From an uncultured Prevotellaceae bacterium (GTDB lineage: Bacteria; Bacteroidota; Bacteroidia; Bacteroidales; Bacteroidaceae), in NCBI GenBank assembly GCA_902763615.1, contig CACWSX010000018.1, positions 1-64,000 of the forward strand: a stretch of 64,000 bases of DNA. Reading direction: 5' to 3'. The first letter of the stretch is position 1, and every line of letters begins with the position of its first letter. Below the pieces are notes generated by a model. That model made no database searches. It was not told where the DNA came from and saw nothing but the letters and a program-made list of their open reading frames with translations. Positions 10,083 through 16,716 of this stretch are shown here, piece after piece. The position numbers and the translations under genes are program-made.

Positions 10083-10118
10083 CGATTGAGACACATATCA
10101 ATCGTATACAACCAAAAA

Positions 10119-10148
10119 TCCCTCACTCATTTGAGCGAGGGATTATTT
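10119..10148 (+). terminator. terminator between convergent asnB and ompA-like genes
   Basis: Hairpin TCCCTC-ACTCATTTGAGC-GAGGGA (10119-10142) with A-rich sequence before it and TTATTTAT after it, so it may act on both strands. Confidence 0.7.
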
Positions 10149-10166
10149 ATCTATCCAGACTTACTT

Positions 10167-11369
10167 CTATTTCGAAGTATCCGTAAACGTAGCCACGCGA
10201 TTGAAGTCGAGCTCATCAAACAACTCATCGGTAGCGCCCATACCCTGAATGGTCAGACGACTGGCAGCAACACCATAACGACTGACGAGCGCATCCTTCA
10301 CAGACTGGGCACGAGCCACAGACAGTTTCTGGTTCAGCTCAGGATTACCCTCAGGCGAAGCATAACCCTTGATGAGAATCTTCGACTCAGGATGATTCTT
10401 CATATACTTGGCAATCATCGCCACGCTGGCCATCTGGGCTGCATCGACAGAGCTCTTACCCTGACCGAAGATAACGGTGGGCTGGAGCACATTGTTGTTC
10501 ACCACCTGCGTCACCCTCGTCACCTTGTTGACCACAGGAGCCTTCACCTTCTTAGCAGCCTCGAGCGAATCCTCCAGTTCTGCAATACGACGGATGTCGC
10601 GGGCAATGCGACGGTCCTTGCTATCGCTCTCGTCACGAAGCTCGTTAATACGGGCATTCAAGTCGTCAATCTCACCTTGGTCACGCAAACGGGCAAAGGC
10701 AAAGTTCTTTGTACCGTTGCTAGTGCCGAACTTGAAGTTCACACCCACGTTGAGCTGGAACAGTCCACTACGAGAGTCAAACTTGAAATTGCTACTATGA
10801 CGGCTCAGAGCATTGACCATACGTCCATTGTCCCACAGACCGAAGATGACAGCAGGCTCGAGATAAAGCTGCACAGCACGACTGGCACCAAGATTGAAGG
10901 CCAAATCGAGGGCAGCCTTGGAGTTAATGCCATTGGCACGGGGTAAAGCACCAAACTGATGCATCCAACCGAATCCTCCGAGAGCGATAAGTTCCACGCG
11001 ACGAGGCTTGCCTAAGTAGCCTCCGAAGAAACTCGACAAATTGAGGGTTCCCAAAGCATCAACATTAATGGCATCGATAAAGGTACGAGTCTGCATCAAC
11101 GATTTCTCGTTGGCCTCGAAATAGGCATTGGCATCGATAGCTACACCAAACGAGGTCGTAAAGTTCTTACCAAGACGCAGACCTGCACTGGGTGCAAAAC
11201 CCTTCATGAAACCTGCATCACCCCATTTCTGCATAGGTGTGGCAGCTCCAGCATTGATACCCAGATACCAGTTGTCAAAGGTCTTGTGGGCCGTTATTAC
11301 TTTTTTCTCCTGTGCACTGGCCGAGACTGTAATCACGGCAGCGGCGAGGATTACAAACAGCTTTTTCAT
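10167..11369 (-). CDS. OmpA-family outer membrane protein
   Basis: 400 aa. Signal peptide MKKLFVILAAAVITVSASAQ. The N-terminal ~200 residues look like an outer-membrane beta-barrel (alternating aromatic strands such as NWYLGINAGAATP and VELIALGGFGWMHQF). A charged coiled-coil-like linker follows (LNARINELRDESDSKDRRIARDIRRIAELEDSLEAAKK, about 228-268). The C-terminal OmpA peptidoglycan-binding domain (LIKGYASPEGNPELNQKLSVARAQSVKDAL, then RLTIQGMG) occupies about 285-385. Only 13 bases separate it from the gamma oxidoreductase gene upstream and I see no promoter between, so it may be co-transcribed with the kor genes. The role is probably anchoring the outer membrane to the cell wall. Confidence 0.9.
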   Translation of the reverse strand: MKKLFVILAAAVITVSASAQEKKVITAHKTFDNWYLGINAGAATPMQKWGDAGFMKGFAPSAGLRLGKNFTTSFGVAIDANAYFEANEKSLMQTRTFIDAINVDALGTLNLSSFFGGYLGKPRRVELIALGGFGWMHQFGALPRANGINSKAALDLAFNLGASRAVQLYLEPAVIFGLWDNGRMVNALSRHSSNFKFDSRSGLFQLNVGVNFKFGTSNGTKNFAFARLRDQGEIDDLNARINELRDESDSKDRRIARDIRRIAELEDSLEAAKKVKAPVVNKVTRVTQVVNNNVLQPTVIFGQGKSSVDAAQMASVAMIAKYMKNHPESKILIKGYASPEGNPELNQKLSVARAQSVKDALVSRYGVAASRLTIQGMGATDELFDELDFNRVATFTDTSK

Positions 11370-11382
11370 ATCGTTTTTATGC

Positions 11383-11928
11383 TTATTTTACTTCCTCAAT
11401 AATCTTTGCACCTTCCTTCAAAGCCTCCATGTTGAGAGGAATCAGGTCGTGATGGCGCTCGGGGAGCGTCTTCCTGAGAGCCTTCTCCACACCCTTGTCA
11501 CTAACGACGGGAGCCACCTTCAGCAGTCCGCCAAGCACAATCATGTTAAAGACCTTACCATTCTTCATCTCGGCAGCCTTGTCCATCGCATTGATCTCGT
11601 AGATAGTGATATCCTTACGGGTAGGCTTATTGATGATACCAAAGCCGTCATAGATCAGAATGCCACCAGGCTTGATCTTCGGCTCGAACTTCTCGAGTGA
11701 AGGCTGGTTGAGCACCACAGCGATGTCATACTTACTGAGGATGGGCGAAGAGATACGCTCGTCGCTCACGATGACCGTTACGTTGGCCGTACCACCACGC
11801 TGCTCAGGACCATAGGCAGGCATCCAAGTCACCTCCTTATTCTCCATCAGTCCTGAATAGGCCAGAATCTTACCCATCGAGAGCACGCCCTGACCTCCGA
11901 AACCTGAAATAATTATCTCTTTCTTCAT
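11383..11928 (-). CDS. korC: 2-oxoacid:ferredoxin oxidoreductase gamma subunit
   Basis: 181 aa of the POR/KOR gamma family, begun at MKKEIIISGFGGQGVLSMG. An upstream ATG at 11940 would add MKIK but lies in the heptamer repeat. The conserved GFGGQGV and YGPEQRGG motifs are present. With the neighbouring alpha, beta and ferredoxin subunits it forms a TPP- and Fe-S-dependent enzyme that converts 2-oxoglutarate (or another 2-oxoacid) to the acyl-CoA and reduced ferredoxin, or the reverse. Substrate cannot be decided from sequence alone. Confidence 0.9.
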   Translation of the reverse strand: MKKEIIISGFGGQGVLSMGKILAYSGLMENKEVTWMPAYGPEQRGGTANVTVIVSDERISSPILSKYDIAVVLNQPSLEKFEPKIKPGGILIYDGFGIINKPTRKDITIYEINAMDKAAEMKNGKVFNMIVLGGLLKVAPVVSDKGVEKALRKTLPERHHDLIPLNMEALKEGAKIIEEVK

Positions 11929-11933
11929 CTTAA

Positions 11934-11964
11934 TTTTCAATTTTCAATTATCAATTTTCAATTA
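11934..11964 (-). repeat. heptamer repeat at korB/korC junction
   Basis: On the minus strand TAATTGA, AAATTGA, TAATTGA, AAATTGA and AAATTAAG fill the whole interval between the korB stop (the first TAA) and the korC start. Confidence 0.85.
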
Positions 11965-12732
11965 AAGACTCGTAGTGTCTTTCAGGTCACCTTTGGGATA
12001 GAAGGGGAACATGTTCTCCTTCATCCATTCGTTAGCCTTAGCAGGCGTGAGCTTCCAACCGCTGTTACAGGTAGAGACAAACTCCACGAGACTTGAACCC
12101 TTACCAGCCATCGAAGCCTCGAAAGCCTTGCGCAGCGCCTTCTTGGCCTTCAGGATAGAGGCCACGCTCTCCACACTCTGACGAGTCACATAGCACGTTC
12201 CCTCCAGACCAGCAGCGATATCTGCCATCTTCAGAGGATAGCCATGCAACTGGGGATCACGGCCATAAGGACAGGTAGAAGTCTTCTGACCAATCAAGGT
12301 CGTAGGAGCCATCTGACCTCCCGTCATACCATAGATGGCATTGTTGACGAAGATGATCACAATATTCTCACCACGGTTCAGGGCATGAATGGTCTCACAG
12401 GTTCCGATACAAGCCAGGTCGCCGTCACCCTGATAGGTGAATACCAGACGATCGGGCCAGCAGCGCTTGATACCCGTAGCCAGTGCGGGTGCACGACCGT
12501 GGGCAGCCTCCTGCCAGTCGATATCAATATAATTGTACGCGAAAACGGCACAGCCTACAGGCGATACACCTACAGCCTTGTCTTCCATACCCATCTCTTC
12601 GATGACTTCGGCAATGAGCTTATGCACCACACCGTGACTACAGCCCGGGCAGTAGTGCATATTGTTGTCGTTCATCAGCGTCGGCTTCTTGCAGACGATA
12701 TTCTCTGGTTGAACTATTTGATTTCTATCCAT
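11962..12732 (-). CDS. korB: 2-oxoacid:ferredoxin oxidoreductase beta subunit (TPP-binding)
   Basis: 256 aa. Binds thiamine pyrophosphate: the motif GDGDLACIGTCETIHALNRG ends in IIFVNNAIYGMTGGQMAPTT as in KorB/VorB proteins. CPGCSHG near the N-terminus and SPVGCAVF are family Cys motifs. It lies 3 bases after korA. An upstream in-operon promoter is not visible; expression probably comes from the promoter ahead of the ferredoxin gene. Confidence 0.95.
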   Translation of the reverse strand: MDRNQIVQPENIVCKKPTLMNDNNMHYCPGCSHGVVHKLIAEVIEEMGMEDKAVGVSPVGCAVFAYNYIDIDWQEAAHGRAPALATGIKRCWPDRLVFTYQGDGDLACIGTCETIHALNRGENIVIIFVNNAIYGMTGGQMAPTTLIGQKTSTCPYGRDPQLHGYPLKMADIAAGLEGTCYVTRQSVESVASILKAKKALRKAFEASMAGKGSSLVEFVSTCNSGWKLTPAKANEWMKENMFPFYPKGDLKDTTSL

Positions 12733-12735
12733 AGC

Positions 12736-13786
12736 TTACATAACCTTTTTAAGTGCTTCCACAATTTCTTCAGGATCGGGCACGATACCTCCGAGTCGTC
12801 CGAACTGCTCCACGGGCACAGCTCCGTTCACAGCCAGACGGACATCCTGTACCATCTGTCCGGCATTGATCTCAGCCACGAGGATACCCTTCACCTTCTT
12901 CGACAAGGCCTCAATCTGCTTGATGGGGAACGGGAACAGCGTGATAGGACGGAACAAGCCGACCTTGATACCCTGTTCGCGGGCAATCTCCACACTCTTC
13001 TCAGCGATACGGGCGGCAGAGCCAAAGGCCACGATAGCATACTCTGCATCGTCCATCAGCTGCTCTTCGAAGCGCACCTCATTTTCCTGAATCTTAGCAT
13101 ATTTCTCCTGGAGGGCGATATTACGCTGCTCCATTATCTCAGGCTTCAGCTCGAGCGAGGTAATCACCACACGCTCTCTCCCACCCTTCGGCTTACCAGT
13201 AGAAGCCCAAGGACACTGCTTGATCACCTCTTCGTCCGTACGACGGGGCTTATAGGGAGGCAGCACCACCTTCTCCATCATCTGACCAATCACACCGTCG
13301 CTCAGAATCATAGCGGGGTTGCGATACTTGAAGGCCAGTTCGAAGGCGAGGTCGACGAAATCAGCCATCTCCTGAACACTCGAAGGAGCCAGCACAATCA
13401 CCTTGTAGTCGCCATTACCACCACCACGGGTAGCCTGGAAATAGTCACCCTGCGAGGGCTGGATGGTACCCAGACCAGGACCGCCACGCTGCACATTCAC
13501 AAACACACCAGGCACCTCGGCACCAGCCATATAAGTGATACCCTCCTGCATCAGGGCGATGCCAGGCGACGAAGACGAGGTCATCGCACGCTTACCGGCT
13601 CCGGCAGCGCCATAGACCATATAGATAGAAGCCAACTCACTCTCAGCCTGAACCACCTGCATACCGGTAGTCTCCCAAGGCTTCAGCTCAGCCAGCGTCT
13701 CAATCACTTCACTCTGCGGAGTAATAGGATAGCCGAAATAGCCGTCGCATCCGCAACGAATAGCAGCGTTTTTTCTCTTCAGCCAT
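12736..13786 (-). CDS. korA: 2-oxoacid:ferredoxin oxidoreductase alpha subunit, disrupted 5' end
   Basis: About 350 aa. Clear alpha-subunit body: AAIRCGCDGYFGYPITPQSEV, AGKRAMTSSSSPGIALM, RGGPGLGTIQPSQGDYFQ and the C-terminal ILVAEINAGQMVQDVRLAVNG. The natural start seems to be the ATG at 13786 (MAEEK), three bases after the ferredoxin stop. That ATG is one base out of frame with the body: an A6 run (13770-13775 complement) joins MAEEK to NAAIRCGCDG only if one A is dropped. The usual KGNEAIA segment of the family is also missing, so about a dozen codons appear lost. This could be a real mutation, slippage-corrected expression or a sequencing/assembly error. In-frame starts further upstream lie inside the ferredoxin gene. 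Confidence 0.8.
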
Positions 13787-13789
13787 AGT

Positions 13790-14020
13790 TTAGTCCTCCA
13801 CTCTTTTACGATACACGGTGATACAACCATCTGGGCAGACGATACCACACGAAGCACAGCCCACACAGGCATCTTCGTTCGTAGCCTCCACATAGGGATA
13901 ACCGTGCAGATTCACTTTGTTGGCCAGTGCGATGACCTTCTGAGGGCATGCAATGATGCACAATTGACATCCCTTGCAACGCTCAGTATCCACCACAATA
14001 GCGCCTTTCATTTTTGCCAT
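13790..14020 (-). CDS. korD: ferredoxin-type delta subunit, 2x[4Fe-4S]
   Basis: 76 aa with two cysteine clusters, CKGCQLCIIACP and CVGCASCGIVCP, each of the CxxCxxCxxxCP type that binds a [4Fe-4S] centre. It is the electron-transfer subunit of the adjacent oxidoreductase and the first gene of the unit. Start could be 14020 (MAKMKG) or 14011 (MKG). A good promoter lies about 40 bases upstream. Confidence 0.93.
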   Translation of the reverse strand: MAKMKGAIVVDTERCKGCQLCIIACPQKVIALANKVNLHGYPYVEATNEDACVGCASCGIVCPDGCITVYRKRVED

Positions 14021-14060
14021 ATTATCCTGTAATTAACGCATTAATTTCTAAAATTGGCTG

Positions 14061-14092
14061 CAAAGGTACTAATAACTGAGCAAACCACCAAA
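14061..14092 (-). promoter_or_regulatory. promoter of kor operon
   Basis: Minus strand TTTG (14092-14089), 20 bp spacer, TACCTTTG (14068-14061). A palindromic A/T-rich run including AAAGAAAATGCATTTTTCTTT sits just upstream and may end transcription from the gene before it. The rest of 14093-14199 is AT-rich with nothing recognisable. Confidence 0.8.
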
Positions 14093-14199
14093 AGAAAAAT
14101 GCATTTTCTTTCGCTTTTTCCTAATACCTTATTCTATTTAAAGAAGCGATAGTATAAATATGCAATTTTATGTCAAATCTGTATTCATACGTTTGGGGG

Positions 14200-14325
14200 T
14201 TACGCCTTGTTCTTCTCCTTGATCATCCCCAATGCTATCGTCGCTACCGACACCACGCATGCTACTATGGCAGCGCCCCATAAAGAGATTTCTGATACAA
14301 ACATCGCAGCAAATTCATCTCCCAT
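14200..14325 (-). CDS. 41-aa single-span membrane peptide
   Basis: Short gene starting MGDEFAAMFVSEIS, with one strongly hydrophobic segment LWGAAIVACVVSVATIALG and a charged tail MIKEKNKA. It begins 8 bases after the stop of the lipoprotein gene upstream, so the two are likely co-transcribed. An internal ATG would give a 34-aa form. No family recognised; the single membrane helix with a positive C-terminus suggests an inner-membrane small protein. Real coding status is inferred from the coherent hydrophobic pattern and operon spacing. Confidence 0.55.
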   Translation of the reverse strand: MGDEFAAMFVSEISLWGAAIVACVVSVATIALGMIKEKNKA

Positions 14326-14333
14326 TCCTCAGC

Positions 14334-14960
14334 CTAGTCTTCACCCTTGGGGGATGGAATTCCTTCATAGCTGATGCCATGCTCACCGGCAAAGTCCTGC
14401 ATGATCTTCAGATAGCCGCCAGGTCCGAATGCTTCAGGCTGGTCGAAGTTCTTAACGCGCCACTGGCCATTCTCAATGTCCAGTTCCATCCACATAAACC
14501 CATTCTCCTCGTCTGCCCCTTTGAACCTTACCTGTGCCTGAGCCATATCACCTGTCAGCAGGTCGGCCTTGACGGTCTCAATCTCCAGCGGAGTGCCCAT
14601 GCCAGCGAAGAATCTGTACCCCTCTTCGTCGCCCAAGAACATATGATCATCTCCCATCGCTTCTGTCAGGGATTTGCTGATGGCATTGCGCAACCCAAGA
14701 TAATAGCTGGTACAGAACTCATCTTCAAGCTGACGAATATTAACGATACCGTTCTTATCCATGTCGTTCAGACGATCGTACATCTTCCTGACCTGAGCCT
14801 CTACGGCCTCTACTGTCCATAATTCCGCAGGAGCAGTAGCTACTATACTGTCGGCAACTTCCGTTGAATCAATGTCACCACCCTTAGCGGTCTTGTTACC
14901 ACACGAAACCATTGTTGTTACAGCTGCTACAATGGCGATAGTAAATAATACTTTCTTCAT
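14334..14960 (-). CDS. lipoprotein, DUF3828-like
   Basis: 208 aa. Lipoprotein signal MKKVLFTIAIVAAVTTMVSC with Cys20 as the lipidation site, then a Gly/Lys/Asp/Ser-rich linker. The folded part (about 45-205) has VEAQVRKMYDRLNDMDKNG, AQVRFKGADEENGFMWMELDIENGQWRVKNF and an acidic character, resembling small NTF2-like/DUF3828 secreted domains. Assignment to that family is tentative. It probably faces the periplasm or cell surface. A promoter lies about 120 bases upstream, leaving a long leader. Confidence 0.8.
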   Translation of the reverse strand: MKKVLFTIAIVAAVTTMVSCGNKTAKGGDIDSTEVADSIVATAPAELWTVEAVEAQVRKMYDRLNDMDKNGIVNIRQLEDEFCTSYYLGLRNAISKSLTEAMGDDHMFLGDEEGYRFFAGMGTPLEIETVKADLLTGDMAQAQVRFKGADEENGFMWMELDIENGQWRVKNFDQPEAFGPGGYLKIMQDFAGEHGISYEGIPSPKGED

Positions 14961-15082
14961 ATATTTCTCTTTGAATGATTATTTATTTGGCTGAAAACGT
15001 ATCTCAGAAACCGAGGAACTCTTTAATGCGAGGTCGCGTTCGATGTATGCTCCGCTATCAAGTCACTCGTTTATTCCGCTGC

Positions 15083-15113
15083 AAATTTAGGAAAAAAATG
15101 CAAGAAAAACAAG
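15083..15113 (-). promoter_or_regulatory. promoter of the lipoprotein gene
   Basis: Minus strand TTG (15113-15111), 20 bp spacer, TAAATTTG (15090-15083). Confidence 0.65.
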
Positions 15114-15193
15114 AAGAATGTGAAATAATTATTCTGAGAACACAAAAGCTTTCTTACTCCTTCGCTCACAATGTGTCTGCGCTTCTATGCGCG

Positions 15194-15322
15194 CACTTTT
15201 GGACAACTTTTCGTCCTATTTCCTTGATTTGTCTATTATTGGGCCGTTTGTCCACACAAGTTTGAGAAGAATTGGCGATATTTCTTGGAATCAACCCAAA
15301 TTCACCGTAACTTTGCATCAAC
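15194..15322 (+). repeat. promoter-like module, copy 1
   Basis: About 130 bp similar to 43465-43596. Shared blocks in order are CTTTTGGACA, GATTTGTC, GGGCC, TTTGTCCA, ACAAGTTTGA, AAGAAT, GCGAT, TTTCTTG and a -7 box. Both end with TTG, 20 bp, TAnnTTTG (here TTG 15285-15287 and TAACTTTG 15308-15315) followed by a CATCAA-ACAA run. Copy 2 drives a lipoprotein gene; copy 1 faces no evident gene. The gene-free interval 14961-15561 contains this module, the lipoprotein promoter and the hairpin at 15412. Confidence 0.75.
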
Positions 15323-15411
15323 AAAAAAATAGAAGTTAGTTTTTCTTTTTCATACGATTCTTTTCTTAATGCTTTTAATTTAGTTGATATGTTAGTTAAT
15401 AATGTTAGAAA

Positions 15412-15446
15412 CACTTAGACCTCGCAGCGATTGCGAGGTCTAAGTG
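15412..15446. terminator. perfect 15-bp hairpin
   Basis: CACTTAGACCTCGCA, loop GCGAT, TGCGAGGTCTAAGTG: a perfect inverted repeat. On the minus strand it is followed by TTTCT and could end the transcript of the gene at 15562-15933. On the plus strand it lies about 100 bases downstream of the copy-1 promoter and could bound a short RNA. Confidence 0.6.
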
Positions 15447-15561
15447 CGTTATAGGACTAACGGGACCTATTGGCTAATAAAAAATCCACCGTTGTGTAGC
15501 AAAGATAACTTTGGGCTGTTTATGCTGGTGCAAAGGTACTAATTTTTTAGCAAATCACAAC

Positions 15562-15933
15562 TCAATGAGCACTTCTTGCACTGATCTTCTTGCCTTCCTT
15601 GTTCCAAGTGAATATCCAACTGCCCTTGCGGCTGGTGATGGTGGTGTTGGATACGCCTACGATCTCGCCAACGTTCGAAACGCTCATCGTTTTCAGCGTC
15701 TTCCCCTTAGCATCGCAGATGTAATAGAACGAATGGCGCTTCGACACGAAAAAGTCGCTGCCCCACCCTTTCAGTTCACCCACGCTACTGCGCGAGAGCC
15801 CGCCAATCCGCTTGCCCTGCTCGTCATAGACGTAATACCAGTTCTTCGTCTCCTCAATATACGATATCTGTTGGCGCTGCGCCTGGACAACCATTACCTG
15901 CAATAACAACAGAATAGTAAACAGTTTCCTCAT
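15562..15933 (-). CDS. small secreted protein, WG-repeat-like
   Basis: 123 aa from the ATG at 15933 (an ATG at 15984 lies within the promoter region). Signal peptide MRKLFTILLLLQVMVVQAQ. The mature part has repeating short strands of the type W/YYVYDEQGKRIG, FYYICDAKGKTLK and WIFTWNKEGKKI, spaced about 40 residues, resembling WG/beta-propeller-like repeats with a D/N-x-x-G-K turn. Function unknown; likely periplasmic or surface. Confidence 0.75.
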   Translation of the reverse strand: MRKLFTILLLLQVMVVQAQRQQISYIEETKNWYYVYDEQGKRIGGLSRSSVGELKGWGSDFFVSKRHSFYYICDAKGKTLKTMSVSNVGEIVGVSNTTITSRKGSWIFTWNKEGKKISARSAH

Positions 15934-15953
15934 ATCGACTCTTTTTGTCGCTA

Positions 15954-15984
15954 CAAATATAGTGATAATCGAGGAAAAAATCAA
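15954..15984 (-). promoter_or_regulatory. promoter of small secreted protein
   Basis: Minus strand TTG (15984-15982), 20 bp spacer, TATATTTG (15961-15954). Confidence 0.75.
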
Positions 15985-16029
15985 TAAATTCCCGTTAAAT
16001 AATCGTAACTTCTAATTATTTTTGGGAAA

Positions 16030-16101
16030 TTATACAGTCAGTTCGACGGAGTCACTTATTACATGCAGAGAGTCATGAACGAATTGTTCGGTATGAGGTA
16101 A
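16030..16101 (+). pseudogene. possible C-terminal relic of an AAA-type ATPase
   Basis: One frame reads SQFDGVTYYMQRVMNELFG and then a stop codon. From memory this resembles the extreme C-terminus of Bacteroidetes ATP-binding (AAA, archaeal-type) proteins. Nothing coding precedes it, so at most 24 codons survive. Low confidence; could be chance. Confidence 0.25.
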
Positions 16102-16183
16102 AAGATTAAAATTTGGAAAGAAATTACTGTCATCCGACATAAAAGCATGCTATTTAACTAGTTTTCAATGATATAGTATTTTG

Positions 16184-16238
16184 CATACTGACATTATACT
16201 GACATAAAACTGACATATAACAAACATAAAACCGTCAT
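16184..16238 (+). repeat. left iteron array, 5 x 11 bp
   Basis: CATACTGACAT, TATACTGACAT, AAAACTGACAT, ATAACAAACAT, AAAACCGTCAT in exact 11-bp register. Each unit ends CAT with a conserved AC four to five positions in. Confidence 0.9.
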
Positions 16239-16340
16239 CAAAATAGTCTTTTGATATCAAGAGGCATCTATAATACCAGCACTAAGGGTAGCGAATTGGC
16301 GAATGAGACTTAGCAATCATTAAGATAAGGATAGTTACCG

Positions 16341-16356
16341 AATTCTCTAGAGAATT
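16341..16356. repeat. 16-bp palindrome AATTCTCTAGAGAATT, copy 1
   Basis: Perfect dyad, followed by TTAATGCTA. Repeated at 16406 with the same right flank (TTAATTGCTA). Confidence 0.9.
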
Positions 16357-16405
16357 TAATGCTAAGATTAGGCCTTACAATTGCTAAACCTAGGGTTAAT
16401 GCTCA

Positions 16406-16421
16406 AATTCTCTAGAGAATT
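16406..16421. repeat. 16-bp palindrome AATTCTCTAGAGAATT, copy 2
   Basis: Second identical dyad, 65 bp from the first start to start, i.e. about six helical turns. Confidence 0.9.
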
Positions 16422-16504
16422 TAATTGCTACTCTTAAGCTGAAAATGTGAAAGAGCCAAGTATCAAACCTGAAAGCTCCCTTATGGCATATCATTAAGTA
16501 AAAT

Positions 16505-16548
16505 ATGACGGTTAAATGTTGGTTATATGTCAGTATCATGTCAGTATG
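16505..16548 (-). repeat. right iteron array, 4 x 11 bp, inverted
   Basis: Read on the minus strand: CATACTGACAT, GATACTGACAT, ATAACCAACAT, TTAACCGTCAT. Unit types appear in the same order as the left array but on the opposite strand, with one unit fewer. Confidence 0.9.
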
Positions 16549-16716
16549 TTGAACGAAAATATTGAGTTAATATATTAGTAATTAGATAATTACAATTTAA
16601 GACATGTCGGATGTCAGTAAATTTAAGAAATAATATAAAGAATATTTTCAAATTTGATAAAAATAATGTATCTTTGCAGCATCGAAATCAATAAAAGCGA
16701 AATAAACGACAGAAAT

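Larger units (their letters stand above)
16121..16625. other. large symmetric iteron region upstream of VirE-like gene
   Basis: About 500 bp with two-fold symmetry. The outer arm at 16121-16141 (TTACTGTCATCCGACAT) is matched inverted at 16604-16625 (ATGTCGGATGTCAGTAAA). Inside these lie inverted arrays of 11-bp iterons (16184-16238 and 16505-16548), and in the centre two copies of AATTCTCTAGAGAATT plus several TTGCTAA/TTAGCAA boxes. A perfect palindrome GTAATTAGATAATTAC lies at 16578-16593. No protein-coding gene occupies 15985-16716 apart from the possible relic at 16030. The arrangement resembles a replication-initiator or multi-operator binding site, but its function is unknown. Confidence 0.85.

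Noticed and set aside
12244..13788. 514-codon open frame on the plus strand opposite the kor genes
   Set aside because: It is a codon-bias shadow of korB/korA, rich in His/Thr/Leu with no domain, and the minus-strand frames carry clear motifs.
14975..15414. Two small ORFs on opposite strands
   Set aside because: They lie over the lipoprotein promoter and the duplicated promoter module, with no signal, domain or codon pattern.
16184..16548. Short direct repeats resembling a CRISPR array
   Set aside because: The repeat period is 11 bp with no spacers, and no cas genes are present.
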